Shown: positions 34,237 to 43,593 of the stretch, piece by piece
Layout of the letters: each line of letters starts with the position of its first letter
Position numbering within the stretch: position 1 is the stretch's first letter
Assembly: GCF_042675965.1 (NCBI RefSeq)
Contig: NZ_JBHTKJ010000007.1
Span: forward strand, 434,001 to 498,000
Length of the DNA stretch: 64,000 nt
Direction: 5' to 3'
Origin: Virgibacillus_R byunsanensis
GTDB taxonomy: Bacteria; Bacillota; Bacilli; Bacillales; Amphibacillaceae
Notes under the pieces: generated by a model
Databases searched by the model: none
What the model was told of the DNA's origin: nothing
What the model saw: the letters and a program-made list of their open reading frames with translations, nothing else
Position numbers and translations under genes: made by a program

Positions 34237-35490
34237 TTATAAAAAGATATTTTTTACATTATTAAATGCTAGTAGTAGCAATACTATTAAACCGGCAATA
34301 GCAATCATATTTTTGAACCATGTATTTTTTAGATCGCCCATGATTTCTTTGTCGTTTGCTACAACTAGTAAAGCTATAGCAATAAAAGGTACAGCAACGA
34401 TCGTGATTGCTTGTGCAAATATAATCAAGTTAAGTGGAGCACCGCCAAATATGATGGCAATGATAGAGCCAAATAACATAACCGTGATAATTGCCAGCTT
34501 AACTTTCTTGTCTTTTAATTTACTTCCAAAACCAACACTATCTGAAATCATTGCTCCACCAATGGTTGCGTTCCCCATTAGGGATGAAAATGCTGCTCCA
34601 AAAAGTCCAAACATAAATAGTGTTGTTGCCCAAGTTCCATATAATGGTTCTAACGCTAAGCCCATATCGGCTACGGAATCAATCTGAATACCTGCTGGTT
34701 TAAGTACGGCAGCTGCTGCAATCATAACTAAAAGAGATATTAAACCGAGTAAAAAGATACCTAAATAGGATTCTTTCATACCTTCTTTTGCAGTGTCTCT
34801 AGTCCAACCCTTTTCTTGAACAAGGTATGATTGATAACTTGCCCCCACGATGGAAAAACAAGTAGCGGTTAGTGCAATGATTAAACCTAACGATCCTGTA
34901 GGTATTGATGGGACAAGGCCACTGGCTATTGATCCAATAGATGGCTTTGCAAGGAATACAGTTATGAGAAAAGATATTAACATGAGAGCTACTAGACCTA
35001 TCATTAATTTTTCCAAAATACTATAAAAGTCTTTCGAAAATAATAGTAGAGCACCAGCAATAGTAAATGCCACAACCCAAAATTCCGGATTCAGACCTAC
35101 AATAGCTGAAGCAGCAACACCAATACCAATCGAGTTTCCGGCTTGGAATGATGCTGTTACCAAGAATGCACCAATACCAATGAGAAGTGCCCCCCACTTA
35201 CCCCATTTTTGTTTTATGATTTGGATAAAACTAATTTTCGAGGCTAAACCAATTCGTGTACTCATTTCTGTGTAAATCATCATGAAAATTACAGTTACAA
35301 CTAAAATCCATACTAGCTGATTTCCAAAAACTGCACCAATGGTAGATGAGAGCGTTAAACTACCAGGTCCTAATACTAACGCAGAGGTGATAAGAGCTGG
35401 GCCTAAGAATTTAAAAATATTCTTTTTGCTACCACCTTTGTTACCGCTTTCAATATTAGGTGAATGATCTTTAGCTTGTTGCGATTGCAT
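34237..35490 (-). CDS. Nramp-like membrane transporter lacking the canonical metal-binding motifs
   Basis: 417 residues, about 11 membrane helices with Nramp-family layout (GPALITSALVLGPGSLTLSS in helix 1). Canonical Mn/Fe transporters have DPGN in helix 1 and a Met/His metal site in helix 6; here these read GPGS and SIVGASYQSYL. The protein is therefore unlikely to move Mn2+ or Fe2+. As the only transporter of a cluster of carbohydrate-type enzymes it may carry an organic substrate or another cation (inference). Good GGAGG site; first gene of the minus-strand operon. Confidence 0.8.
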   Translation of the reverse strand: MQSQQAKDHSPNIESGNKGGSKKNIFKFLGPALITSALVLGPGSLTLSSTIGAVFGNQLVWILVVTVIFMMIYTEMSTRIGLASKISFIQIIKQKWGKWGALLIGIGAFLVTASFQAGNSIGIGVAASAIVGLNPEFWVVAFTIAGALLLFSKDFYSILEKLMIGLVALMLISFLITVFLAKPSIGSIASGLVPSIPTGSLGLIIALTATCFSIVGASYQSYLVQEKGWTRDTAKEGMKESYLGIFLLGLISLLVMIAAAAVLKPAGIQIDSVADMGLALEPLYGTWATTLFMFGLFGAAFSSLMGNATIGGAMISDSVGFGSKLKDKKVKLAIITVMLFGSIIAIIFGGAPLNLIIFAQAITIVAVPFIAIALLVVANDKEIMGDLKNTWFKNMIAIAGLIVLLLLAFNNVKNIFL

Positions 35491-35662
35491 GAAATCCCTC
35501 CTGAATATTTATTTAGAATATTGATTAAATTCATTATATTGAATTCTGGATTTAAAGAAAACGTCTTAATTATGTCTTTAAATAAAAAATGCCTTTTACA
35601 TGAAGGAGATGATAAATCAGGCTATAATGTAAGTAATATACGATAACAAGGAGGCAAAAACA

Positions 35663-36454
35663 ATGAATCTTGGTCTAAAAGGAAAATCTGTATTGGTACT
35701 TGCATCCAGTAAAGGATTAGGAAAGGCTACGGCCTATCAGTTTGCTGCAGAAGGAGCCAATGTCTTTATATCAAGCCGAAATAAAGAAACGCTGGAGAAA
35801 GTTAAAAAGGACATCCAGGAGGGTACTGGGAATAAAAATGTTGAATACGCTGTTTGTGATATTACGAACCCTGATTCTATCAAACAAATGATTAGTACAA
35901 TAGTTGAAACAAATGGAACCATTGATGTTTTGATAAATAATGCAGGAGGACCACCAGCTGGTTCATTTGAGGATTTCGATGACGTGGCATGGCAACAAGC
36001 ATTTGAACTCAATCTACTTAGCTTTATTAGAACCATTCGGGAAGTGATACCATACATGAAGAAACAAGGGAGTGGACATATTGTAAATATCGCCTCCTCT
36101 TCAATAAAACAGCCAATTGATCATTTAATTTTGTCCAATACGTTTAGAACTGGTATTGTTGGGCTTGCCAAGAGTCTATCACAAGAACTTGCAGCAGATA
36201 ATATTTTGATTAACACGATTGGACCTGGAAAGATTTCCACAGACCGTATCTTGCAGCTTAATTCTAAACGAGCAGATGAGCTTAATGCTAGTATGGAAAA
36301 GGTAAAATCAGATGCAGAGAAACAGATTCCAATCGGTAGATATGGTACACCAGAAGAGTTCGCAAAGACAGTTGTGTTTCTATGTTCGGGAGCTAATACG
36401 TATATAACCGGCCAGTCTCTATTGGTCGATGGTGGGATGGTTAAAGCGTTGTGA
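35663..36454 (+). CDS. Atypical short-chain dehydrogenase/reductase without the Tyr/Lys catalytic pair
   Basis: 263 residues. N-terminal VLASSKGLGKATAYQFA is a glycine-poor NAD(P) loop; NNAGGPP and the catalytic-Ser strand NIASSS are present. Where SDRs have YxxxK, the sequence is LSNTFRTGIVGLAKSL, so Tyr is Ser and Lys is Arg. A recognisable subgroup of SDRs shares this SN-x-x-R pattern; its members are often annotated FabG-like without proof. The C-terminal YITGQSLLVDGGM is standard. Ribosome binding site AAGGAGG. Confidence 0.85.
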   Translation: MNLGLKGKSVLVLASSKGLGKATAYQFAAEGANVFISSRNKETLEKVKKDIQEGTGNKNVEYAVCDITNPDSIKQMISTIVETNGTIDVLINNAGGPPAGSFEDFDDVAWQQAFELNLLSFIRTIREVIPYMKKQGSGHIVNIASSSIKQPIDHLILSNTFRTGIVGLAKSLSQELAADNILINTIGPGKISTDRILQLNSKRADELNASMEKVKSDAEKQIPIGRYGTPEEFAKTVVFLCSGANTYITGQSLLVDGGMVKAL

Positions 36455-36517
36455 TTTGTTTGGCTCCGAACCGGGCAAGCGGTTAACATTATTTTAGAGT
36501 AAGACTGCTATTAAAAA

Positions 36518-36546
36518 GGAATCAGAGATCTCTGGTTTCTTTTTTT
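36518..36546 (+). terminator. Rho-independent terminator
   Basis: GGAATCAGAG and CTCTGGTTTC form a short stem with G-T pairs, then eight T. Confidence 0.7.
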
Positions 36547-36598
36547 AAAGGTAAGGAAAGTATAAAATTTTGGTACTATAAAGTTTCTTGTCAGCAAG

Positions 36599-36723
36599 AG
36601 CCATGTCTAGCTCCAGCGCCCAGCCACTCGCGACATAAGCAATCCGTCTTGCGAAAGGAAAAACCACCTTTCTCCAGCCGTTTTGCTTATGCGGTCGTGT
36701 CTTTCAGGGCGCTTGCGCTTTTC
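36599..36723. repeat. Bacillaceae-type GC-rich intergenic repeat
   Basis: Starts GCCATGTCTAGCTCCAGCGC and ends GGGCGCTTGCGCTTTTC. Between them GCGACATAAGCAA and TTGCTTATGCGGTCG form a long inverted repeat around an AAAGG...CCTTT core. The two ends themselves pair (CAGCGCCC with GGGCGCTTG). This style of element is common between genes in Bacillaceae; it encodes nothing. Confidence 0.75.
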
Positions 36724-36770
36724 TTATAGATAAGAACAACTGAGGCTTGGTGATAAGCCGAGTTTTCTAA
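36724..36770. repeat. Interspersed palindromic repeat, short form
   Basis: ATAGATAAGAACAACTGAGG continuing as CTTGGTGATAAGCCGAGTTTTCTAA. Same family as 20898 and 24461, with a few substitutions in both arms that preserve pairing. It abuts the GC-rich repeat. Confidence 0.75.
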
Positions 36771-36847
36771 TATTAGTTTTATTCACCTTTCCACTTCTAT
36801 CTTTGATAAAATATTAAAAAGAGTCAAAATTCAGAGGAGTTGGTAAT

Positions 36848-37972
36848 GTGAAGGTGAAGTCAGCTGTGTTACGGGAATTAGGACTTGAAACCCCATATGC
36901 GAAAAGTCGTCCTATCAAAATCGAAACGTTGGACTTGGATGCTCCAAAACAAGGTGAAGTTTTAATTAAAATAAAGTCTGCTAGTCTCTGTCATTCAGAT
37001 TTATCTGTCGTTAATGGTAGTAGACCAAGGGCGCTACCGATGGCATTAGGTCATGAGGCATCTGGTGTTGTGGAGGAAGTCGGTGAAAGTGTTACAGGCC
37101 TAAAGCCCGGGGATCATATTGTGTGTGTGTTTGTACCGAGTTGCGGTCACTGTTTACCATGTAAAGAAGGTCGTCCTGCTTTATGTGAAACAGCAGCAAA
37201 AACGAATACGGCTGGAACATTACTTGGTGGTGAAAAAAGATTGCACGCAGGTGAGGAATCTATCAACCATCATTTAGGAGTATCTGCTTTTTCAGAATAT
37301 GCAGTTGTATCAAGGAATTCATTAATAAAAGTACCCAAAGATATAGCCTTTGAAGAGTTAGCCCTGTTTGGATGTGCTGTCATAACGGGTGTCGGTGCAG
37401 TGGTAAATACGGCATCTATTAAATTAGGCAGTACAGTGGCAATTGTTGGACTAGGTGGTGTTGGATTAAGTGCGCTGATTGGTGCGGTAGCAGCTGGTGC
37501 TGGTAAAGTAGTAGCAGTGGATATTAATGAGACGAAATTACAACAGGCAGGAGAATTAGGAGCAACGGAGACATTCAACTCCATGGATAAAGATGTTATA
37601 GAGCAAATCCGCAATACCACAGGAGGCGGACTTGATTACGTATTTGAAACGGCTGGTGTGGTACCTGCAATGGAAGTCGCCTATGGTATTACCAAACGTG
37701 GTGGAACGACTGTTACTACTGGATTACCACATCCTGATCATCATTTTTCTTTTCCTTATGTTAGTTTAACTGCAGAAGAAAAAAGTTTAAAAGGATCCTA
37801 TGTCGGCAGCTGTGTTCCTGAGAGGGACATCCCGAGGTTTATTAATTTATATAAACAGGGAAGATTGCAGATCGACAAACTCACCACAGAAATTATTTCG
37901 TTAGATCAAATCAATGAAGGGTTTGACAAGCTAGGTAAAGGAAAATCTTCCCGGATTATTATTAATTTTTAG
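36848..37972 (+). CDS. Zn-dependent alcohol dehydrogenase (MDR superfamily, class III-like)
   Basis: 374 residues. Catalytic zinc ligands are in SLCHSD and GHEASGVVEEVG; the structural-zinc cysteines in CGHCLPCKEGRPALC; the NAD fold is VAIVGLGGVGLSALIGAVAAG. GTG start after GAGGAGTTGG. It probably oxidises or reduces a primary alcohol/aldehyde. A thioesterase gene follows 14 bp later. Confidence 0.92.
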   Translation: MKVKSAVLRELGLETPYAKSRPIKIETLDLDAPKQGEVLIKIKSASLCHSDLSVVNGSRPRALPMALGHEASGVVEEVGESVTGLKPGDHIVCVFVPSCGHCLPCKEGRPALCETAAKTNTAGTLLGGEKRLHAGEESINHHLGVSAFSEYAVVSRNSLIKVPKDIAFEELALFGCAVITGVGAVVNTASIKLGSTVAIVGLGGVGLSALIGAVAAGAGKVVAVDINETKLQQAGELGATETFNSMDKDVIEQIRNTTGGGLDYVFETAGVVPAMEVAYGITKRGGTTVTTGLPHPDHHFSFPYVSLTAEEKSLKGSYVGSCVPERDIPRFINLYKQGRLQIDKLTTEIISLDQINEGFDKLGKGKSSRIIINF

Positions 37973-37986
37973 GTAGGTGGAACGTT

Positions 37987-38400
37987 ATGTACAAAAAAAT
38001 AATTGAGCCCCGAGTGTCTGAAACTGATGGAGTCGGTCACATCAATAATACGACATTACCAATTTGGTTCGAGGCTGCGAGAAACCCAATTTTTAAATTA
38101 TTCACACCAGATGATTCATTTGAAAATTGGCGAATGATTATACTGAACATCAATATTGACTATGTGAGTCAAGTTTATTTTGGAATTGATGTGGAAGTAT
38201 GCACGTGGGTGAAGAAATTAGGGAATTCAAGTTTGGAATTATATGAGGAAATCCGTCAAAACGGTAATCTTTGTGCCAAGGGAAAAGCGGTATATGTGAA
38301 TTATCATACGGGTAACCAAAAATCTGAACTGATTCCAGATCATATCAGAAAGGAACTGGAAAAGCATTTATATGAAGAGACTCCTGAACCAGGGGAATAA
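37987..38400 (+). CDS. 4HBT-type acyl-CoA thioesterase
   Basis: 137-residue hot-dog-fold protein. VSETDGVGHINNTTLPIWFEAAR carries the 4HBT signature, with the Asp in ETDGVGH. It would hydrolyse an acyl- or hydroxybenzoyl-CoA thioester. Probably cotranscribed with the alcohol dehydrogenase upstream. Confidence 0.85.
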   Translation: MYKKIIEPRVSETDGVGHINNTTLPIWFEAARNPIFKLFTPDDSFENWRMIILNINIDYVSQVYFGIDVEVCTWVKKLGNSSLELYEEIRQNGNLCAKGKAVYVNYHTGNQKSELIPDHIRKELEKHLYEETPEPGE

Positions 38401-38679
38401 TACGTCATTTCTACGGATAACACATGGGATAACAGAGCGTTATTCGATGTGCTATTTATCTTGTAAAACTATAAGGTTTCTATTACTATAAAAAGAAAGA
38501 GAAGAATGACTATTCGGAAATATTAAATAAATGGAAACATTTTAAGGAGGCGGACATTATCGATTTTAATTGGTCTGTCAATTGAAAAAATTAAAACTGT
38601 TTCAGAAATAATAGAAGAACTTCACGTTTCCTACTCAAATGCTACAATAAATAGTAAATAAAAATACGGTAAGCAGGAT
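38401..38679. other. Intergenic gap with a possible coding remnant
   Basis: No gene with a start was found. An AAGGAGGCGG at about 38544 is followed by a start-less frame at 38564-38661 that would read ILIGLSIEKIKTVSEIIEEL and on to a stop. It may be the tail of a lost gene. Confidence 0.3.
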
Positions 38680-38688
38680 GTGACAGTA

Positions 38689-39627
38689 ATGCTCGAAGAA
38701 TATGGTTTAAAACTTATCAAGCTTGATCTTCCCTTTAGGCTAAATCATGTGAATTGTTTTATTGCTGAGGGAGAAAATGGTTGGAAAGTAATCGACACAG
38801 GGTTGAATAACACTCCAACGAGAAGAAGATGGGAACAGGAACTGGTAGGGAAAAAGGTATCAGATATTATCGTTACACATTACCACCCAGATCATTATGG
38901 TTACGCGGGAGCACTGCAAGAAAAAACAAGTGCATGTGTCTCCATGACTAAGGTTGATTCAGATGCAGGATCAAATGCCTGGCAAGAGAATACCATTAAT
39001 AACCTATCAGATAACTATATGTTAGCAGATATCCCTGAAGATATAGCGACTAAAATGATAGTTAACACAAAGGAATTTGTATCTTCTGTTACACCATACC
39101 CTACAGTGGGTCACTACTTAGAAGAACGTGAAAAGTTTCCGATTGGCAAGTATGAATATGAAGTAATCTTCACACCTGGACACTCGGATGGTCTGGTAAG
39201 TTTTTATAATAAAGAGAAAAACATGCTATTATCCACCGATCATATTTTACCTAAGATCACACCAAATATATCTTACTGGTTTCATGGCGATCCCAATCCA
39301 TTGGGTACTTACTTGCAATCATTGGATAAAATAAGAAAACTGGATGCTGATTTTGTCGTCCCTTCTCATGGAAACCCATTTTATGGAGCTAATAAAAGAA
39401 TTGATGAGATAAGATCGCATCATGACGATAGATTGGCGCATACTTTGGAGTTAGTCCGTGGAAGTAGTACGGTGTATGAGGTTTGTCAAAAGTTATTTAA
39501 AAAAGAACTTACGATTCATGAGACAAGGTTTGCTATCGGTGAAACGATTGCACATCTCGAATATTTAGTTGCAAGGGGAGAATGTAAAAAAGAGACGGTA
39601 AACGGGAAATATTTATATACTATTTAA
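38689..39627 (+). CDS. Metallo-beta-lactamase-fold hydrolase
   Basis: 312 residues. The metal site is THYHPDHYGYAG (HxHxDH), with later ligands in TPGHSDG, LSTDHI and PSHGNPF. The C-terminal ~70 residues form the winged-helix-like tail seen in MBL proteins related to LACTB2. A GTG at 38680 is in frame but too close to the AGGA site; ATG 38689 is preferred. Thioester or lactone hydrolysis is plausible. Confidence 0.88.
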   Translation: MLEEYGLKLIKLDLPFRLNHVNCFIAEGENGWKVIDTGLNNTPTRRRWEQELVGKKVSDIIVTHYHPDHYGYAGALQEKTSACVSMTKVDSDAGSNAWQENTINNLSDNYMLADIPEDIATKMIVNTKEFVSSVTPYPTVGHYLEEREKFPIGKYEYEVIFTPGHSDGLVSFYNKEKNMLLSTDHILPKITPNISYWFHGDPNPLGTYLQSLDKIRKLDADFVVPSHGNPFYGANKRIDEIRSHHDDRLAHTLELVRGSSTVYEVCQKLFKKELTIHETRFAIGETIAHLEYLVARGECKKETVNGKYLYTI

Positions 39628-39644
39628 CTATGGATTGCATAAAA

Positions 39645-39678
39645 AAGGAACCAGTTTAATTAGGTTCCTTATTTGTAT
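39645..39678 (+). terminator. Rho-independent terminator
   Basis: AAGGAACC pairs with GGTTCCTT over a 10-nt loop; ATTTGT follows. Confidence 0.75.
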
Positions 39679-39992
39679 ATATGCACTTATTTTCGTATGT
39701 TGCATTTTTGACATGATAATATTTGGCTAATAAATATTCTTTATACCGGACTTAAACTTTGGGACTCGAGAATTTTTTATCTTTTTCGCATTGACTATAT
39801 TTGACTTGTTATCTCTTCTTTTCCGGCAAAATTCCTCACTTCTTGCAATAATTCAACTCATAGAATAAATAACTCCCAAATTCCATAAAATAATGGCAAA
39901 TACTAATAAACCCTTACCATCATTACGTTATACATTTATTTTTATCTAATTTATAATGTTACCTAGTCTGCATTCTTTGGAGGATTTACTAC
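39679..39992. other. A/T-rich intergenic region
   Basis: No gene, hairpin or repeat was recognised. It must hold the promoter for the symporter gene; no convincing -35/-10 pair could be picked. Confidence 0.5.
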
Positions 39993-41432
39993 ATGAGTTG
40001 GTATTTGATTTATTTTATTATTTATTTTGGATTTCTATTTGGAATGGGGTTTTGGTATTTTTTCCGGGTGAAAAGTTCTGATGATTACTTGATTGCTGGC
40101 TGGAGCATGGGTTTCTGGCCAATCGTGGGAACGATTATCAGTACTTTTTGTGGTGCCGCAGTTTTTATCGGTTGGGTTGGAATGGGATTCACGATCGGTA
40201 TGTCAGGATTTTTTAAATTTGCATTGCCCGCGTACATATTTACACTGATTTTGATCGTGTTATTTGCAAAACCACTACGTCGACAGAAGTTATATACATT
40301 AGCTGATTTATTCAGTGAGCGTTTTGGTAGTAAGATTGGGATATTCCCTTCTATCTTATCTGCATTTATTTATTCAGTTCCGACGCTTGCACTTCAGATT
40401 GTTGGAATGTCAACGGTTTTTACATTAGCATTTGATATGTCATTTAACGCAGGAATTATTATGGCATTTGCGCTTATTTTAGGATTTACGATTTTAGGAG
40501 GGCTGCCTGCAACCATCATAACGGATGCGATCCAATCCATTATTTTAGTGATTGGAATTATTGCGCTCTTTATAGCAAGTATTGTATACGGTGGAGGGTT
40601 GAAAGAAATTTTAGCTTCGACTCCAACTGATTATTTAACACCATTTGGACAAGAAGGTGTGGCAGCAGTATTAATCTATGCGTTGTCTGTCGGACCGTTT
40701 TATTTAATATGGCAATCAACGTGGCAACGGATTTTTGCCTCAAAATCGGAAGAGGTCGCGACAAAAGCTGGGGTTACTGCTGTTATTATTGCAACGTTAA
40801 TTTCAATTTTGCCATATTCAATCGGCGTTATAGCTCGTGGATATGTACCTGCAGATATTAATCCGGATCTGATTTTTTCTTATGTCACAGTTGAATTATT
40901 GCCATCTGCATTAGGTGGGATTATTCTTGTTGGTTTATTGTCAGCACTTATGACGGGGGCAGACTCATTTATTTTGCAAGGAAGTTCGAATTTAACGAAA
41001 GATTTATATGCGAGATTAATCAGGCCTGATGCTAGTGAACGTCAAATGATGCGGGTATCACGCTTAAGTGTTGTCATAATTGCAGTATTAGGATTGATTG
41101 TAGCGTATAATATTACGAACATTATTGATATGTATCAATGGGCGCTTCGTTTATCTGCAGTTACACTTGTTTTTCCGTTCTTAGCCGTTATGTTTTGGAA
41201 ACGTGTAACAGCCATTGGAGGATTATCATCGATGATTGTAGCAGCAGTATTAACGATAATTTGGCCATTTTTAAATACGCCAGTTGATGAAACTATTGTC
41301 GGTTTTTCTGCATCATTAATAATAATGGTAGTGGTAAGCTTATTCACTGGTCATTCGAATAATGAAAAAGTGAATGCGATATATTACGAAGACTTTAAAA
41401 AGCAGAAGAACGATGTCCATGAGAGGGGTTAG
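39993..41432 (+). CDS. Sodium:solute symporter (SSS family)
   Basis: 479 residues with about 13 membrane helices. SSDDYLIAGWSMGFWPIVGTIISTFCGAA is the SSS N-terminal signature and LVGLLSALMTGADSFILQGSSNLTKDLY holds the Na+ site. Family members move sugars, proline, pantothenate or carboxylates. It is 6 bp from the amidohydrolase gene, so it probably imports that enzyme's substrate. Confidence 0.92.
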   Translation: MSWYLIYFIIYFGFLFGMGFWYFFRVKSSDDYLIAGWSMGFWPIVGTIISTFCGAAVFIGWVGMGFTIGMSGFFKFALPAYIFTLILIVLFAKPLRRQKLYTLADLFSERFGSKIGIFPSILSAFIYSVPTLALQIVGMSTVFTLAFDMSFNAGIIMAFALILGFTILGGLPATIITDAIQSIILVIGIIALFIASIVYGGGLKEILASTPTDYLTPFGQEGVAAVLIYALSVGPFYLIWQSTWQRIFASKSEEVATKAGVTAVIIATLISILPYSIGVIARGYVPADINPDLIFSYVTVELLPSALGGIILVGLLSALMTGADSFILQGSSNLTKDLYARLIRPDASERQMMRVSRLSVVIIAVLGLIVAYNITNIIDMYQWALRLSAVTLVFPFLAVMFWKRVTAIGGLSSMIVAAVLTIIWPFLNTPVDETIVGFSASLIIMVVVSLFTGHSNNEKVNAIYYEDFKKQKNDVHERG

Positions 41433-41438
41433 AAGAGA

Positions 41439-43070
41439 TTGGATTATGATAAAATCATCTATAATGGAAATATTCTTACACTAGAGGATAACCGAACAGC
41501 AAAAGCAGTAGGACTTACAAATGGAACCATTACGAAGGTGTGGTTTGATGAAGCATTGCCATACCTAAAAGCGCACCAATGGCTTGATTTAAAGGGACGT
41601 ACATTAATTCCGGGTTTTATCGACACACATAATCATTTATTTATGTATGCACGACAAAAACAACAATTAAATTGTTCGACACCTCCTAATAAAGCAATTG
41701 ACGATATATTGGATATTGTAAAACGAGAGATAGAAGGCAAATCTGCTGAAGATTGGATTGTAGGAGCCGGTTACGATAATACGAAACTTAAAGAGAATCG
41801 TCATCTTACCCGACGTGAGTTGGACGATGTTGCGCCAAATCATCCTGTATTTATTCGCCATATTTCCGGGCATCTTGCGGTAGTCAATTCGAAAGCTTTG
41901 GAGATTTGTGAGGTTACCGAGGATATCGAAAATCCTTCAGGGGGACATTTTGGTCGTGATGAAAATGGCCAGTTGGATGGAGTGTTATATGAACTACCTG
42001 TTTTAGAACGTGTCATGCATCTAATGCCTATGCCTACATTGAATGAACTTGTAGACCAGCTAGAAGCGGCTTCGTATGATTATCTGAAAGAGGGAATTAC
42101 GACGAGCACGGATGCTGCAGTTGGGTTAGATATGGGTTTGGATGAGTACCGTGCACATATGAAAGCTGTTCGTACTCAAAAGAACCCACTAAACATGCGC
42201 TATATGATCATGCATCACTTGTTTGATAACGTTGGTGCATTTGCTGGTATGGATGCTAAAGCCATTGATAAGCAAATTCGAAATGATTCCGGCGGTCGTG
42301 GTGTTTTAGACAGTGTGAAGCTTTTTCAGGATGGATCTATTCAGGGGCGTACTGCTGCATTAAGGGATGGTTACCATGGGGAGGAAGATTTTAATGGTGA
42401 ACTTATTCATTCCCAGGAAACGTTAAATACCCACTTCGAACGGTTTCACAACGAAGGATTTCGAATTACCACACATGGAAATGGGGATCTTGCAATAGCG
42501 TCGATTATAGAAGGCTATGCAAATGCATTGGATAAAAAACCTAATGACAATCATCTACACCGGATTGAACATTTGCAGACTGCAAGAAAACAGGATTTAG
42601 AAGCGATGCAAAAATACGGTATTGCTACATCACTATTTATTAATCATGTCTATTACTGGGGTGATGATCACCGGGATATATTCCTTGGACCTGATCGTGG
42701 TGCCAAACTAGATCCAATTGCAAGTGTCGCTGATCACGGAATAATATATACCCTACATTCCGATTGTCCAATCACACCTATTTCACCACTGTTCTCTGTA
42801 TGGGCTGCGGCAAATCGAATTACGCGTGATGGCCATGTACTAGGTGAGGAGGAAAAGGTATCCGTTTTGGAAGCTTTAAAATCTATGACTATTTATGGTG
42901 CAAAACTGAATGGAACAGAAGATGTTAATGGAACCATAAAAGAGGGAAAGCGGGCTGATTTCGCAGTACTCGATCGAAATCCACTTGAAGTAGATCCATT
43001 AGAAGTGAAGGATATTAAGGTAGAGATTACCATGATCGGTGGAGAAGTTTTGTTTGAACGTAATTTTTAA
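41439..43070 (+). CDS. YtcJ-like metal-dependent amidohydrolase
   Basis: 543 residues of the amidohydrolase superfamily. Metal ligands: HNH in FIDTHNHLF, a Lys in SVKLFQDGSIQGRTAAL, His in THGNGDLAI, His in HRIEHLQ and Asp in YTLHSDCPITP. Relatives include N-substituted formamide deformylase. TTG start; the GAGGGGTT site ends 9 nt upstream, overlapping the end of the symporter gene. Product probably consumed in the cytoplasm; substrate unknown. Confidence 0.9.
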   Translation: MDYDKIIYNGNILTLEDNRTAKAVGLTNGTITKVWFDEALPYLKAHQWLDLKGRTLIPGFIDTHNHLFMYARQKQQLNCSTPPNKAIDDILDIVKREIEGKSAEDWIVGAGYDNTKLKENRHLTRRELDDVAPNHPVFIRHISGHLAVVNSKALEICEVTEDIENPSGGHFGRDENGQLDGVLYELPVLERVMHLMPMPTLNELVDQLEAASYDYLKEGITTSTDAAVGLDMGLDEYRAHMKAVRTQKNPLNMRYMIMHHLFDNVGAFAGMDAKAIDKQIRNDSGGRGVLDSVKLFQDGSIQGRTAALRDGYHGEEDFNGELIHSQETLNTHFERFHNEGFRITTHGNGDLAIASIIEGYANALDKKPNDNHLHRIEHLQTARKQDLEAMQKYGIATSLFINHVYYWGDDHRDIFLGPDRGAKLDPIASVADHGIIYTLHSDCPITPISPLFSVWAAANRITRDGHVLGEEEKVSVLEALKSMTIYGAKLNGTEDVNGTIKEGKRADFAVLDRNPLEVDPLEVKDIKVEITMIGGEVLFERNF

Positions 43071-43093
43071 TTTTATAAGATAGTGTTAAAGAG

Positions 43094-43131
43094 ACTATGT
43101 AAAGCCGATAATGGTTTTGCATAGTTTTTTT
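43094..43131 (+). terminator. Rho-independent terminator
   Basis: ACTATGTAAAGCC pairs with GGTTTTGCATAGT (two G-T pairs), then seven T. Confidence 0.85.
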
Positions 43132-43149
43132 GTGTGTTAGAAAAATTTA

Positions 43150-43385
43150 TTAACAATGTATGCCATGTCCAGTTCCGACGTACAGGACAAGAAATGCTTT
43201 GACAGCGAAACATCGTACGAAAAAAAGCGAACTTCTTTTTCGAGGACGTACTAGTGCCGATGACACCACAGGATAAGGAAACCTCCCTTGAAAAGCATCC
43301 GCACGCAGAAAAAGTGCTTTTCTTTTTCAAGGATGTGGCGAACTTAGCCTGTAAGGGTACTTACGCTTTTGTTCTGTGAACACAA
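43150..43385. repeat. Long intergenic repeat of the GTCCAGTTCCGACGTACAGG family
   Basis: Starts ATGTCCAGTTCCGACGTACA, contains GAAAAAAAGCGAACTTC/TTTTTCGAGGACGTAC and GAAAAAGTGCTTTTC/TTTTTCAAGGATGTGG blocks, and ends TACTTACGCTTTT. The head is shared with 17411. It holds only spurious frames and has a clearly higher GC than its surroundings. Confidence 0.65.
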
Positions 43386-43431
43386 CTGCAAGCGCTACCA
43401 TAAAAAACTCTATTTATTATTCAAAAAATTG

Positions 43432-43461
43432 TTGATTTCTGATACTTCTGTAATGTATAAT
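43432..43461 (+). promoter_or_regulatory. Likely promoter of the Lrp-family gene
   Basis: TTGATT and TATAAT are 18 nt apart, with TG just before the -10. It lies 133 bp ahead of the regulator ATG. Confidence 0.5.
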
Positions 43462-43593
43462 TATAAATAATTTCATAAAGAGGTATTATATTAGGTGTTT
43501 AGTATATTAAATGGGTAATATTGTATCGTTTTATCATTTTATACAAACTAATAAAACTGTTTAAGTATCTTAAAACAGAAGTGAGGTGAATGT

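Noticed and set aside
35491..35662. Clear divergent promoters between the Nramp-like and SDR genes
   Set aside because: TATAAT-like strings occur on both strands, but no -35 element at a suitable distance could be defended.
37270..37620. 116-codon minus-strand frame
   Set aside because: Shadow of the alcohol dehydrogenase gene; composition and phase follow the plus-strand codons.
38564..38661. Start-less frame reading ILIGLSIEKIKTVSEIIEEL
   Set aside because: No start codon in phase with the AAGGAGG nearby and only about 32 codons; kept only as a possible remnant.
43073..43330. 85-codon minus-strand frame in the intergenic repeat
   Set aside because: Composed of repeat sequence, no start signal and no recognisable protein.
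43387..43400. TGCAAGCGCTACCA as a cre site
   Set aside because: Two mismatches to the consensus, at the edge of a GC-rich repeat, with no carbon-use gene directly downstream.
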